DNA of 64,000 nt from Candidatus Peregrinibacteria bacterium RIFOXYB2_FULL_33_20 (GCA_001788835.1 MFXK01000006.1:16988-80987); one strand, 5' to 3'. Shown: positions 9,098 to 18,265, numbered from the stretch's first letter. The notes: generated by a model not told the origin, from the sequence alone. Numbers and translations are program-made.

Positions 9098-9322
9098 ATG
9101 GCTAGAAAAGCACAAATAATCAGAACAGATAATTTACAAAAAAGTTTAGAAAAAAGCTTAACGGTAAATAAAAAAATGCCGTTTGGCGTAAGAGCTTATA
9201 ATCGATGTCATCAGTGTCATCGTGTGGGGGGATATATGAGAAGATTTAAATTATGTAGAATTTGTTTTAGATTATTGGCTTCTAGAGGAGAAGTTCCAGG
9301 AGTAAAGAAGTCTTCATGGTAA
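9098..9322 (+). CDS. rpsN: 30S ribosomal protein S14, zinc-binding type
   Basis: S14 (uS14) lies in the 30S head. The 74-residue form starting [12 protein letters not shown] at 9098 has the CxxC...CxxC zinc pattern (CHQC and CRIC) and ends VPGVKKSSW, as in type Z S14. The N-terminal part is about 13 residues longer than the common 61-residue type. An upstream in-frame start at 9065 overlaps rplE and is rejected. Confidence 0.95.
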   Translation: MARKAQIIRTDNLQKSLEKSLTVNKKMPFGVRAYNRCHQCHRVGGYMRRFKLCRICFRLLASRGEVPGVKKSSW

Positions 9323-9442
9323 TTAAAAAGAAAAAAATGTCATTTTTGCTTGCTGAGGATCTATTGTCAGTGAAAATTCTCTTTTCTGGAGATTCTGGCC
9401 AAGCCAAAGTGACCAAGGCTTTAAACTTTAAAATTTCTTAAA

Positions 9443-9814
9443 ATGTTAACAGATCCAATTGCCGATTTTCTGACAAGAATTAGGAACGCTCAAGGCGCGC
9501 AACACTCGCAAACAGAAATTCCTGCCTCACGCGTCAAAATTCAGCTGGCGGAGGTGTTGAAGAGCAGAAGGTATATTAAAGATTATCAAGTGGTAGATAA
9601 AAAAATTTTAGTAGAATTTAATCAGGAAAGAATGAATTTGAATTTAAGAAAAATGAGTAAACCAGGTCAAAGGATATATGTCGGATATAAAAACATTCCA
9701 AAAGTGCTAAACGGACTTGGCATGTGCATACTTTCCACTCCGGAAGGGATAATGTCAGGATTTGAAGCAAGGGCCAAAAAATTAGGAGGTGAACTATTAT
9801 GTAAAATTTATTAG
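9443..9814 (+). CDS. rpsH: 30S ribosomal protein S8
   Basis: S8 (uS8) organises the 16S central domain; in E. coli it represses the spc operon. The 123 residues start DPIADFLTRIRNAQ and end with the conserved GLGMCILSTPEGIMSG and GGELLCKIY segments. The 120-bp gap before it holds a small inverted repeat (AAGCC/GGCTT near 9405-9420) but no clear promoter. Confidence 0.96.
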   Translation: MLTDPIADFLTRIRNAQGAQHSQTEIPASRVKIQLAEVLKSRRYIKDYQVVDKKILVEFNQERMNLNLRKMSKPGQRIYVGYKNIPKVLNGLGMCILSTPEGIMSGFEARAKKLGGELLCKIY

Positions 9815-9850
9815 TATTTCTATAAATTTTAGAATTTAAAACTTTCTCAA

Positions 9851-10396
9851 ATGTCACGAATAGGTAAAAAACCAATAACTTTGTTGCCTGGAGTAACTTT
9901 TGTTCAAAAGGAACAAGAGGCAACCGTAAAAGGACCGAAAGGTGAATTGAAATTTATTGTTCATAAAGATATTAAGGTAGAACTTGGTGATAATAAAATA
10001 ATTTTATCTTGCGTTTCAGAAGATCCGTTTGTGAAAACTATGTTTGGAACAACCAGAGCGATACTTAATAACATGGTAAAAGGAGTGGCAACTGGTTTTC
10101 AGAAAGCTTTGGAAATTCAAGGGGTTGGCTATAAAGCAGTGTTAAAAGGAAAAACGCTGGTTTTGAGCTTGGGCTTCTCTCATGAAGTGAATTATGTCCC
10201 TTTAGAAGGGGTTGACTTAGCTCTTGATGAAAAACAGAAAAATATTATTTATGTAAAAGGTATAGATAAACAGAAAGTCGGGGAAGTGGCCGCTCAAATT
10301 CGTGGATTTAGAAAGCCTGAGCCATATAAAGGTAAGGGTATCAGATATCTGGGCGAAAATATTTTACGTAAAGCTGGTAAATCAGCCACTAAATAA
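9851..10396 (+). CDS. rplF: 50S ribosomal protein L6
   Basis: L6 (uL6) lies near the factor-binding site. It has two duplicated alpha/beta domains in 181 residues, beginning MSRIGKKPITLLPGV. The second domain ends in the signature PEPYKGKGIRYLGENILRKAGKS. It lies between rpsH and rplR in spc order. Confidence 0.97.
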   Translation: MSRIGKKPITLLPGVTFVQKEQEATVKGPKGELKFIVHKDIKVELGDNKIILSCVSEDPFVKTMFGTTRAILNNMVKGVATGFQKALEIQGVGYKAVLKGKTLVLSLGFSHEVNYVPLEGVDLALDEKQKNIIYVKGIDKQKVGEVAAQIRGFRKPEPYKGKGIRYLGENILRKAGKSATK

Positions 10397-10414
10397 TAAA
10401 TAAAATTAAGAAAA

Positions 10415-10765
10415 ATGACTAAAACTCCATTACACATAGTTAGGCGACAAAGACGCCATAAAAAAATCAGATCAAATATGTCTGGTACAGCTGATAAACC
10501 ACGACTGGTGGTTTATAAAAGCAATACTTCAGTATATGCGCAGTTAGTGAATGATAATAAAGGACATGTGTTATGCGCGATAACTGATTTGAAAGTGAAA
10601 GCGAAAAATAAGACTGAAAGAGCTCAAGTAGCAGGTAAAATCCTGGCGGAAACAGCGGTTAAAAAAGAAATAAAGACCTGTGTTTTTGATAGGAATGGGT
10701 ATAAGTATATAGGCAGAGTGAAAGCTTTTGCGGATGGTGCTCGATCAGGAGGATTGCAATTCTAA
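10415..10765 (+). CDS. rplR: 50S ribosomal protein L18
   Basis: L18 (uL18) binds 5S rRNA with L5. The 116 residues include the basic N-terminus, PRLVVYKSNTSVYAQLV, and the C-terminal GYKYIGRVKAFADGAR-type ending. It lies 18 bp after rplF and 19 bp before rpsE. Confidence 0.96.
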   Translation: MTKTPLHIVRRQRRHKKIRSNMSGTADKPRLVVYKSNTSVYAQLVNDNKGHVLCAITDLKVKAKNKTERAQVAGKILAETAVKKEIKTCVFDRNGYKYIGRVKAFADGARSGGLQF

Positions 10766-10784
10766 TTTATTTAAAAATTTTTAA

Positions 10785-11417
10785 ATGTCTAAAGCAAATT
10801 CACAAAAAGGCTCTTCTCAAAAAGAATTTGAAGAAATATTAATTTCGTTGGATCGTGTTACCAAAGTAACTGCCGGTGGAAGACAGCTTAAATTTAGAGC
10901 CTTTGTAGTTGTTGGTAATAAAAATGGTAAAGTCGGTTTAGGAATGGGAAAATCAAATGAAGTAACAGGCTCAATTCAAAAAGCGGTTAATCAAGCTAAG
11001 AAGAATTTTATGCGGGTGCCTTTGAATGGATTTACCATTCCTCACGAAATTAGTGTTAAATTTAAAAGCGCTAAAGTTTTATTAATGCCTGCGGCTCCAG
11101 GTACAGGTTTAATTGCTGGATCTTCCATTCGTCAAATTTTAGATTGCGCGGGAGTCAAAGATGTATTAGCTAAGAGATTTGGCACAACTAATAAAATTAA
11201 TAATGCTAAAGCTACCATGAAAGCCTTAGCTCTACTTAGAGAATTGCCATGGAAGAAAAATGATAAAAATAAAGATGATTTAAATAATAATGCTCAGAAA
11301 AACACTACTGAAATACAATTAGAAAAGAATGTTGATCAAAATAAAAAGCAAGATGAGGGAAGGAAAGAAGAACCAAAAGCCAAAGTTGTTAACAAAACTA
11401 ACTTAAAAAAATCTTAA
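10785..11417 (+). CDS. rpsE: 30S ribosomal protein S5 with long C-terminal tail
   Basis: S5 (uS5) contributes to decoding fidelity and mRNA unwinding. The conserved core ([65 protein letters not shown]) ends near residue 155. About 55 further residues, rich in Asn, Lys and Glu, form a tail not present in E. coli S5. Immediately downstream is rplO, with no rpmD between them. Confidence 0.96.
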   Translation: MSKANSQKGSSQKEFEEILISLDRVTKVTAGGRQLKFRAFVVVGNKNGKVGLGMGKSNEVTGSIQKAVNQAKKNFMRVPLNGFTIPHEISVKFKSAKVLLMPAAPGTGLIAGSSIRQILDCAGVKDVLAKRFGTTNKINNAKATMKALALLRELPWKKNDKNKDDLNNNAQKNTTEIQLEKNVDQNKKQDEGRKEEPKAKVVNKTNLKKS

Positions 11418-11433
11418 ATTTAATTTAAATTTC

Positions 11434-11880
11434 ATGTTATTAAAAGATTTAAAAACTAAAAAACATAAAGGTAAAAAAAGAGTAGGACGTGGTAATGGAT
11501 CAGCTCATGGTACTTATTCTACTCGGGGCATGAAAGGTCAGGGTTCAAGAACCGGTGGTCTTAAGCGGCCAGGATTTGAAGGAGGACAAATGCCTTTTAT
11601 TCAAAAAATCCCTAAACTGAAAGGCTTTAAACCTTTAATGAAGACTAGGTATCAAGTTATAAACGTAGAAGACCTTAATGTTTTTGCTGATGGTACGGAA
11701 GTTAATGCTGAGTCACTTTATGCTAAAAAAATCATTTCCAAGCAAAATGCTCCGGTTAAGTTGTTGGCTAATGGCGATTTGAAAATAAAAGATTTAAAAG
11801 TAAAAGTGGCCAAATGTTCTATAAGTGCTAAAGCAAAGTTAGAAAAAAATAATTGTGATCTTCAAGGAATTACCGTTTAA
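11434..11880 (+). CDS. rplO: 50S ribosomal protein L15
   Basis: L15 (uL15) is a late-assembly large-subunit protein. The Gly/Arg-rich N-terminus (KGKKRVGRGNGSAHGTYS, GMKGQGSRTGG) and the GFEGGQMPFIQKIPKLKGF motif identify it in 148 residues. It directly follows rpsE; the usual uL30 gene between them is absent, as known for CPR bacteria. It lies 7 bp before secY. Confidence 0.96.
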   Translation: MLLKDLKTKKHKGKKRVGRGNGSAHGTYSTRGMKGQGSRTGGLKRPGFEGGQMPFIQKIPKLKGFKPLMKTRYQVINVEDLNVFADGTEVNAESLYAKKIISKQNAPVKLLANGDLKIKDLKVKVAKCSISAKAKLEKNNCDLQGITV

Positions 11881-11887
11881 TTAAATT

Positions 11888-13177
11888 ATGCGTAATATTG
11901 TACAAAGAATCTGGCAGGCACCTGATTTGCGTAAAAAGATTATTTTTACAGTCGCTATCTTGATTTTTTATCGTTTATTGACACATATCAGTACGCCAGG
12001 TGTTAACATAGAAGGGTTAAAAGCAATTTTTAATCGAAACAATATTTTAGGTGCTTTTAGTTTATTAACCGGTGGATCAGCGGAAAGTTTTTCTATCGTG
12101 ATGATGGGAATTTCTCCGTATATTAACGCTTCTATTATTTTACAACTTTTAGCCGTTATTATTCCTAAGTTTGAAAATTTAAAAAAAGAAGGGAAACAAG
12201 GTCAGGAAATAATAAATAGATATACCAGATATTTGACTTTTCCTTTGGCATTTTTGCAGTCTTATGGAATGATATTGCTTTTAAATTCTCAAGCTCCAAT
12301 TATTTCTGATGTTAGCGATTGGAAAATCGTATTGCCTATTATGTTGATTACCTCAAGCGGTACAGTGCTTTTGGTATGGCTGGGAGAATTAATTAGTGAA
12401 AAAGGCATTGGCAATGGCATATCATTGTTAATTTTTACTTCCATCATTTCCCGTATTCCGCAATTAATTGGACAAAATTTGTCTTTAATTACCACTGGCG
12501 ACCAGCAGCTAGTAGTTAAGTTTGCTAGCATTGCCATTATAACTTTGGTGTTGACGATTATTGTAACTTTATTCACAGAGGCTCACCGAAGAATACCAAT
12601 CACTTATGGCGCGCAAAAAAGATCAAGTGTAGATTCTAGTTTGCCGATTCGTGTTAATCAGGCGGGGATGATTCCGATAATTTTTGCCGTATCAATCTTG
12701 ACTTTCCCAGTCATCGTTGCGCAGGTTTTTAGCTCTTCTACTAATCCTTTGATTCAAAGCGTAGCTAGTTTTATTTTAAATCATTTACAGGAAACTGGGC
12801 TGACATATATTAGCACATATTTCGTGTTGATTTTATTGTTCACATATTTTTACGTTAGCATTACTTTTGATACTGATTTGGTGGCTGAAAATATTCAAAA
12901 AAGAGGGGGGTTTATTCCAGGCATAAGACCTGGGAAACAGACCAGTGAGTATATTAAAAAAGTTTCTGATGCGATGAATTTATATGGTGGCGTTTTTATA
13001 GGAGCTATTGCTACCATTCCACTATTGATACAATTTACTTTTTCGGAATGGAATTTAGGATCAGCTGCATTATTGATTAGCGGCGCCGGAATTATTATCG
13101 TCGTGGGCGTAGTGTTAGATTTGTCAAGACAAATCCAGACAGAATTAATGCTACATCATTATAAGAAACTTTATTAA
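11888..13177 (+). CDS. secY: Protein translocase subunit SecY
   Basis: SecY forms the membrane channel of the Sec translocon. The 429 residues contain about ten hydrophobic segments. The family stretches GVNIEGL near residue 40, SPYINASIILQLL near 75 and GISLLIFTSII near 178 are present. A cytoplasmic loop with EAHRRIPITYGAQ lies before TM6, and GGFIPGIRPGKQT in the next cytoplasmic loop. It is co-oriented with rplO and the length is typical. Confidence 0.97.
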   Translation: MRNIVQRIWQAPDLRKKIIFTVAILIFYRLLTHISTPGVNIEGLKAIFNRNNILGAFSLLTGGSAESFSIVMMGISPYINASIILQLLAVIIPKFENLKKEGKQGQEIINRYTRYLTFPLAFLQSYGMILLLNSQAPIISDVSDWKIVLPIMLITSSGTVLLVWLGELISEKGIGNGISLLIFTSIISRIPQLIGQNLSLITTGDQQLVVKFASIAIITLVLTIIVTLFTEAHRRIPITYGAQKRSSVDSSLPIRVNQAGMIPIIFAVSILTFPVIVAQVFSSSTNPLIQSVASFILNHLQETGLTYISTYFVLILLFTYFYVSITFDTDLVAENIQKRGGFIPGIRPGKQTSEYIKKVSDAMNLYGGVFIGAIATIPLLIQFTFSEWNLGSAALLISGAGIIIVVGVVLDLSRQIQTELMLHHYKKLY

Positions 13178-13178
13178 A

Positions 13179-13257
13179 GTGGTTAGTTGTTAGCGGTTAG
13201 TGGATCAGTTCGTTTTCACAATAATTTACTTACCACTCATTACTCACCACTTATCAC
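13179..13257 (+). repeat. Inverted pair of heptanucleotide arrays between secY and adk
   Basis: Left arm 13179-13203 consists of GTGGTTA-like 7-bp units. Right arm 13230-13257 consists of four units (TTACCAC, TCATTAC, TCACCAC, TTATCAC). The arms are imperfectly complementary (17 of 25 positions by eye) and could form a hairpin in the 86-bp spacer. No U-run follows, so it is not a standard terminator. Confidence 0.6.
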
Positions 13258-13263
13258 TCTTTT

Positions 13264-13896
13264 ATGGATATCATCCTTTTCGGTATGCAGGGCGCAGGTA
13301 AAGGCACCCAAGGTACAATTATGGCCAAAAAATATAACCTAGCTATTTTTGATACCGGTGCTCAATTAAGAGCTTTAATTCAAACCGACTCACTATTAGC
13401 AGAAAAAGTGAAGCTAATTATGAATGCCGGTAAATTAGTGCCAAATGAAGTGGTGATGGAATTAATTGAGAATTTTATGGAAGCCAATAAAAGCGGAGGG
13501 ATCCTGTTTGATGGGTTGCCAAGAAATAAAGAACAAGAGGAAAGCTTTAATTCCTTAATTAGTAAACATAGCCGAAACTTAAAAGGTATTTATATCGATT
13601 TAAGCCATGAGGAGGCTGTTAAAAGATTGTTGGGACGACGCATGTGTGAAAAGTGTAAAAGTATTTACCCAATTGCTTACTCAAACGATAATTGCGAAAA
13701 ATGCGGTGGTAATTTGGTAACTAGACCTGATGATAATTTAGATAGCATCAAAACCCGTTTAGATACTTTTAAGAAAGAGACTTTGCCAGTGATCGAGAAT
13801 TATGAGAAGGCGGGAATCTTAACTCGCATAGATGGACAGCAATCAATTGAAAAAGTTTCAGAAGATATATTTCAAGCTCTAGGTAAGTGTTTTTAA
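13264..13896 (+). CDS. adk: Adenylate kinase with zinc-binding lid
   Basis: Adk converts AMP and ATP to two ADP. The P-loop GMQGAGKGTQ is at residues 8-17 and DGLPRN lies near 83. The lid domain has two Cys pairs (CEKC and CEKC, about residues 126-146) typical of structural zinc sites in long-type Adk. At 210 residues the length is normal. It sits between secY and map, a classic spc arrangement. Confidence 0.96.
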   Translation: MDIILFGMQGAGKGTQGTIMAKKYNLAIFDTGAQLRALIQTDSLLAEKVKLIMNAGKLVPNEVVMELIENFMEANKSGGILFDGLPRNKEQEESFNSLISKHSRNLKGIYIDLSHEEAVKRLLGRRMCEKCKSIYPIAYSNDNCEKCGGNLVTRPDDNLDSIKTRLDTFKKETLPVIENYEKAGILTRIDGQQSIEKVSEDIFQALGKCF

Positions 13897-13907
13897 AATC
13901 GAGCAAA

Positions 13908-14663
13908 ATGAATATTCATATCAAATCTAATGTTGAAATCGAAAAAATGCGCAAATCTGGTCAGGTTTTGGCTTTTGTTTTAGATCATTTAAAAAAAATT
14001 GCCAAAGCAGGCATGACCACAAAAGAACTGGATGTTGAGGCGGAAAAAATAATCAGACAAAATAAGATGTTGCCTTCTTTCAAAGGTTACAATGGATTTC
14101 CGGCTTCAATCTGCACACCTATTAACGAAGAAGTCGTGCATACTATACCGAGTGACAGGCGGCTTAAAGATGGCGATCTGTTAACAGTTGATGCTGGCGT
14201 AACGTATGAAGGCCTAATTACTGATGCCGCCGTAATAATTCCGATTGGAAGTGTCTCTAAAGAGATTACAGATTTTATTAAAACGGCTGAAAGAGCTCTG
14301 ACAGAAGCTATTTTAATGGTTAAACCTGGCAATCGAGTTGGAGACATAAGCAATGCTATTCAAAAAGTGATTGAAGGCAAAGGTTACAGTGTTGTCAGAG
14401 AATTAACAGGACATGGTGTTGGTTATCATTTGCACGAAGAGCCAACAGTTTATAATTATGGCAAAAAAGGCTCTGGCGTGAGTTTAAAACCGGGCATGGC
14501 CATGGCAATCGAACCAATTTTTACCATGGGACAAAGATATATCAAAACTTTGAAGGATAATTGGAATATAGTGACAAAAGATGGCAGTTTAGCCACCCAA
14601 ATTGAACATACAGTTCTGGTTACAGCAAACGGCTGTGAAATATTGACGCTGTTGAAATCCTGA
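13908..14663 (+). CDS. map: Methionine aminopeptidase, type I
   Basis: Map removes the initiator Met from nascent proteins. Metal ligands are recognisable: Asp in TVDAGVTYEG and Asp in ITDAAV, His in GHGVGYHLHEEP, Glu in AMAIEPIF and Glu in QIEHTVLV. I chose the ATG at 13908, giving 251 residues; the upstream TTG at 13887 overlaps adk. The gene ends with TGA. A 143-bp gap with a promoter precedes infA. Confidence 0.96.
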   Translation: MNIHIKSNVEIEKMRKSGQVLAFVLDHLKKIAKAGMTTKELDVEAEKIIRQNKMLPSFKGYNGFPASICTPINEEVVHTIPSDRRLKDGDLLTVDAGVTYEGLITDAAVIIPIGSVSKEITDFIKTAERALTEAILMVKPGNRVGDISNAIQKVIEGKGYSVVRELTGHGVGYHLHEEPTVYNYGKKGSGVSLKPGMAMAIEPIFTMGQRYIKTLKDNWNIVTKDGSLATQIEHTVLVTANGCEILTLLKS

Positions 14664-14731
14664 TTTTAAGTTAGGCTGGCGACGTAAATTTTATAATTAT
14701 ATCAAAAAAATATTTTTTATGCAAAAATCTC

Positions 14732-14760
14732 TTGCAAGTCTTAAATTACTAATGTAAACT
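14732..14760 (+). promoter_or_regulatory. Promoter of the infA-rpoA (alpha) operon
   Basis: TTGCAA (14732-14737) and TAAACT (14755-14760) are 17 bp apart. About 46 nt of leader follow, containing a short CAAAAGCC/GGTTTTTG hairpin just after the -10. The -35 region closely resembles that of tuf. Confidence 0.7.
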
Positions 14761-14806
14761 CCAAAAGCCTCGGTTTTTGTATATATTTTTTGAAGATAAA
14801 GTCCTT

Positions 14807-15088
14807 ATGGCAAAAAATGATGATGTCATTGAGTTGGTAGGGACAGTGGTTAAATGTCTTCCCAATACGAAATTCCTTGTTGAGGTGAATGATGATAAGT
14901 TGTTTCCTGGTGGGAAGCTGGTTGTTGAATGTTATTTGGCGGGGAAGATGAGGGTGAATTACATTAAAATTATTGCTGGCGATAAGGTAAATGTAGAAAT
15001 GTCGGTTTATGACACGACCAAGGGAAGGATTACTTATAGGCACAGTAGTAATAAAACTATTGTTGATCAGAATGAAAATTCTGATTGA
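14807..15088 (+). CDS. infA: Translation initiation factor IF-1
   Basis: IF-1 binds the A site during initiation. It has an S1/OB fold with KNDDVIELVGTVVKCLPN, FLVEVNDD and the RVNYIKIIAGDKV region. The start MAKND at 14807 is preferred over the TTG upstream, which lies in the leader. At 93 residues it is about 20 longer than E. coli IF-1, mainly at the C-terminus (TYRHSSNKTIVDQNENSD). It heads the alpha operon and is followed by rpmJ. Confidence 0.93.
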   Translation: MAKNDDVIELVGTVVKCLPNTKFLVEVNDDKLFPGGKLVVECYLAGKMRVNYIKIIAGDKVNVEMSVYDTTKGRITYRHSSNKTIVDQNENSD

Positions 15089-15122
15089 TTGATATGAATA
15101 AATTTTCAGCTTAAATTGTATT

Positions 15123-15236
15123 ATGAAAGTACGCGCTTCAGTAAAAAAAATTTGTGCTAAATGTAGAGTTATTAGACGAAAAGGCGTTTTAAGGGTAATT
15201 TGTAAAACTCCTAAGCACAAACAAAGACAAGGGTGA
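15123..15236 (+). CDS. rpmJ: 50S ribosomal protein L36
   Basis: L36 (bL36) is a 37-residue zinc-ribbon protein. Translation from ATG at 15123 to TGA at 15234 gives [14 protein letters not shown] and [10 protein letters not shown], with the C-x2-C...C...H zinc ligands intact. It sits between infA and rpsM, the conserved location. Confidence 0.95.
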   Translation: MKVRASVKKICAKCRVIRRKGVLRVICKTPKHKQRQG

Positions 15237-15240
15237 ATAA

Positions 15241-15268
15241 ATTTTAAATTTCGAATTTTAAATTTTAA
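15241..15268 (+). repeat. Heptanucleotide array in the rpmJ-rpsM spacer
   Basis: Four 7-bp units (ATTTTAA, ATTTCGA, ATTTTAA, ATTTTAA) lie at the start of the 90-bp spacer. Further AT-rich words of the same kind (near 15290-15320) continue to the rpsM start. Confidence 0.6.
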
Positions 15269-15326
15269 ATTAAGAACGAATTTAAATAATCTAAAATTTA
15301 GGATCTAAAATCTAAAATTTTCTTAA

Positions 15327-15704
15327 ATGGCTCGTATTGCGGGGGTTAATCTTCCAAAAAATAAACGTATCGAAATTGCTTTAACTTATGTGGCAGGCAT
15401 AGGTCGTAGTCTAAGCAGGAAAATATTAACAGAATTAAGAATTGATGTGAACCTGAAGGCTGATGACCTAACAGAAGATGAATTGCAGAAAGTGAGAGAT
15501 TATTTAGCGAAGAATGTTGTAACAGAAGGCGATTTACGCCGTAAGGTTAGTATGGATATTAAAAGATTACAGGATGTTGGTTGTTATAGGGGATTTAGGC
15601 ATCGTTTAAGATTGCCGGTGCGAGGGCAAAGAACAAAAACCAATGCTAGAACGAAAAGAGGTAAACGTACCACTGTTGCCAATAAAAAGACTATTACCAA
15701 GTAA
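15327..15704 (+). CDS. rpsM: 30S ribosomal protein S13
   Basis: S13 (uS13) forms intersubunit bridges and contacts P-site tRNA. It has 125 residues with [26 protein letters not shown] and the C-terminal [22 protein letters not shown]-like basic tail. The order infA-rpmJ-rpsM-rpsK-rpsD-rpoA is canonical. Confidence 0.97.
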   Translation: MARIAGVNLPKNKRIEIALTYVAGIGRSLSRKILTELRIDVNLKADDLTEDELQKVRDYLAKNVVTEGDLRRKVSMDIKRLQDVGCYRGFRHRLRLPVRGQRTKTNARTKRGKRTTVANKKTITK

Positions 15705-15720
15705 TTAAAATAACTAATTT

Positions 15721-16119
15721 ATGGAACAACAAATAATTGCTAAAAAAAGAGGAGCAAAAAAGAAAAAAGTTCATATAACGGATGGGAAGATATATGTTAC
15801 CGCTACTTTTAACAATACAATTGTTACTATTACGGATTTAGAAGGTAATGTTTTGACTTGGGCGTCAGCTGGATCTGCTGGTTTTAAAGGGACAAGGAGG
15901 TCAACGCCTTACGCTGGACAAATTGCTGCTGAAAATGTGGCGGAAAAAGCGAAACTTTTTGGATTAGAAAGGGCCGCAGTGTTTCTTAAAGGTGCTGGTC
16001 CTGGACGTGAGCAGGCTATGAGAGGATTGAACGCTAAGGGGATAGAAGTTTTAAGCATTACCGATATTACTCCTACTCCTCATAATGGTTGCAGGAAACG
16101 ACGAACTAGAAGAGTATAA
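15721..16119 (+). CDS. rpsK: 30S ribosomal protein S11
   Basis: S11 (uS11) lies on the platform near the mRNA exit. It is recognised by FNNTIVTITDLEGNVLTWASAG, GFKGTRRSTPYA and the C-terminal TPTPHNGCRKRRTRRV. It has 132 residues and starts 16 bp after rpsM. Confidence 0.98.
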   Translation: MEQQIIAKKRGAKKKKVHITDGKIYVTATFNNTIVTITDLEGNVLTWASAGSAGFKGTRRSTPYAGQIAAENVAEKAKLFGLERAAVFLKGAGPGREQAMRGLNAKGIEVLSITDITPTPHNGCRKRRTRRV

Positions 16120-16205
16120 AAAAATAATTTTGAATTCTTAATTTTGAGTTTTGAATTAGTGAAAAAGTTTTATTAGTAAAATACCACAACTTAAAATTTA
16201 TAAAT

Positions 16206-16829
16206 ATGGCACGTTATACTGGCCCAAAATGCAGAAGATGTAGACAGGTAGGAATAAAACTTTTCCTAAAAGGCATAAGATGTACGACAAAATGTCCCTT
16301 AGATAACGCTAAACCTTTTCCACCCGGACAACATGGTAAAAGCAATATTGGTAAAAAATCTGAGTACGGTCGACAACAGCGTGAAAAACAAAAAATGAGA
16401 TATATGTTTGGCATGAATGAAAAACAATTCCGTTTAATGTTCGAAAAAGCTTCAAAGAAAACTGGTGTCACCGGGGATACTTTGTTACAGCTTTTGGAAA
16501 GAAGGTTAGACAATGTGATCTATAGAGCTGGTTTTGCTAGTTCTAGGGATCAAGCAAAACAATATGTAAATCACGGCTTGTTTAAGGTTAATGGTCGAAA
16601 TGTTGATATGCCTTCATTTTTGGTTAAGCCAAATGATAAGTTTGAATTTAAGGCTAGCGCTAAAAAATCAAAGATATTTGAAAATTTAAAAAATTTAAAA
16701 ATTAGGCCACCACGCTGGATAAAGGTAGATGTGGTTAAAGGTGGTGGTGAAATTATTGATTTGCCAAGAAAAGAAGATTTTGAAAAAGCAGTTGCTGTAC
16801 AGTCGATAGTTGAGTTTTATTCTAAATAA
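16206..16829 (+). CDS. rpsD: 30S ribosomal protein S4, cysteine-containing form
   Basis: S4 (uS4) initiates 30S assembly. The N-terminal segment carries four cysteines (CRRC and CTTKC) in the spacing of zinc-binding S4 proteins. The S4 RNA-binding domain (RLDNVIYRAGFASSRDQAKQYVNHG) lies near residues 97-125. It has 207 residues. The 86-bp upstream gap contains TTTTGAA-like heptamers but no clear promoter. Confidence 0.97.
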   Translation: MARYTGPKCRRCRQVGIKLFLKGIRCTTKCPLDNAKPFPPGQHGKSNIGKKSEYGRQQREKQKMRYMFGMNEKQFRLMFEKASKKTGVTGDTLLQLLERRLDNVIYRAGFASSRDQAKQYVNHGLFKVNGRNVDMPSFLVKPNDKFEFKASAKKSKIFENLKNLKIRPPRWIKVDVVKGGGEIIDLPRKEDFEKAVAVQSIVEFYSK

Positions 16830-16861
16830 AAATTTTATTTTTTTTACTTAAATTACCTTCC

Positions 16862-17839
16862 ATGCATATTCTTCATGAAGACATTGGTGTACCAAAAATT
16901 AAGATTACAAAAAATGGTCACGATGCCTTAGTAACAATCAGTCCGCTACCTTCTGGATATGGTATTACATTGGGTAATGCTTTGCGAAGAGTCTTAATCT
17001 CTTCTGTGCCTGGAGCGGCAATAGCAGGGATTAAAATGGATAAAGTTACTCATGAGTATTCTGTCATTAAAGGAGTGAAAGACAGCGTTTTAGATATATT
17101 GTTGAATTTGAAAGCGGTCAGGCTTAAAAAGAACAGTAAAGAGCGAGCGATTGTCAAACTGAAAGCGAGTGGAGTGGGAGAGGTTTTAGCAAGTAACATT
17201 GAAGGGAATAGTGATATTATTGTTTTGAATCCTGAACAGTATATTACTTCCATCACTGACAAAAACACTAAGTTAGATATGCAATTGATAGTAGAAAAAG
17301 GCGTTGGTTATAAGCCAGCTAATTTAAGAGATAAAGACGAAGAAGATGCTAGTATTATTTGGAATGATGCTTTCTTTTCGCCAATTAAGAAAATTAGATA
17401 TTATGTTGAACCAACTCGTGTAGGCGCTTTGACTAATCTTGATTGCCTTAATTTAGAAATTTCTACTGATGGTTCAATTCTTTCGGAAGATGCTTTGGAA
17501 TTTAGCGCTAGCCTGCTTGAATCATATTTCAGCCTATTCAAGAAAAAAGCGGAAGTGCCAGAACAAGAATTTATTAGTGATTTCTCTAAAATCGCGCAAA
17601 AAGAAATTGAAAAATTAGAGAAAAAGCCAGCGCAAGAATCTTACACTCCAGTAGAAATTCTTAATTTTTCACCTAGGACTTTGAATTCTTTGATTAATGG
17701 CGGTATTGGCTCGATTGAGCAATTGGTGCAATGCAATGAAGGTAAGTTAAATAATCTTCGTGGTTTTGGAGCTAAAGCCTTAAAAGAAGTGAAAGAAGCT
17801 TTGGCTTCTAGAGAATTAGCCTTGAAAGAAGAAGAATAA
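16862..17839 (+). CDS. rpoA: RNA polymerase alpha subunit
   Basis: The alpha subunit dimerises to nucleate RNA polymerase. The N-terminal domain has GYGITLGNALRRVLISSVPG, and the C-terminal domain near residues 258-320 has LNFSPRTLNSL and LRGFGAKALKEV. By eye, the Arg and Asn aligned with E. coli R265 and N268, which contact UP elements, are kept, so binding to AT-rich upstream DNA is plausible. It has 325 residues and is followed by rplQ. Confidence 0.97.
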   Translation: MHILHEDIGVPKIKITKNGHDALVTISPLPSGYGITLGNALRRVLISSVPGAAIAGIKMDKVTHEYSVIKGVKDSVLDILLNLKAVRLKKNSKERAIVKLKASGVGEVLASNIEGNSDIIVLNPEQYITSITDKNTKLDMQLIVEKGVGYKPANLRDKDEEDASIIWNDAFFSPIKKIRYYVEPTRVGALTNLDCLNLEISTDGSILSEDALEFSASLLESYFSLFKKKAEVPEQEFISDFSKIAQKEIEKLEKKPAQESYTPVEILNFSPRTLNSLINGGIGSIEQLVQCNEGKLNNLRGFGAKALKEVKEALASRELALKEEE

Positions 17840-17893
17840 GAGTTTTTTGATAGATAGTTTTTTACTTTTTATTTTCCATTTTTTACTTAAATT

Positions 17894-18247
17894 ATGAGAC
17901 ACAGAGTTAAAAAAAATTCGTTAAACATGGCTAATGATCACAGGGTACTTTTAGTAAAGAATTTAGTCACTGATTTGATTGAGAATGGTAAATTGAAAAC
18001 CACAGAGAAAAGAGCTAAAATTATCCAATCAGAACTTGAGAAATTGATTACTTATGCCAAAACTCATAATCAATTAATGATAATCAGAAGATTGAAGCAG
18101 GTTATTTTGACAGAAAGTGCTTCTAAGAAATTTTTAGAAGAAATTTTTCCTAAATACAAAGAACAAAAATCAGGCTTTGTGCGTATCATCAATGCTGGTT
18201 ACAGAGCTGGTGATGCCGCTATACTCTGTTATATAGAACTTGTTTAA
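17894..18247 (+). CDS. rplQ: 50S ribosomal protein L17
   Basis: L17 (bL17) lies near the tunnel exit. The family start MRHRVKKNSLNMANDHRVLLVKNL and the TTEKRAKIIQSELEKLITYAK motif are clear, as is GYRAGDAA near the C-terminus. It has 117 residues and follows rpoA as usual. Confidence 0.96.
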   Translation: MRHRVKKNSLNMANDHRVLLVKNLVTDLIENGKLKTTEKRAKIIQSELEKLITYAKTHNQLMIIRRLKQVILTESASKKFLEEIFPKYKEQKSGFVRIINAGYRAGDAAILCYIELV

Positions 18248-18265
18248 TTATTTAATTTTACTGAC

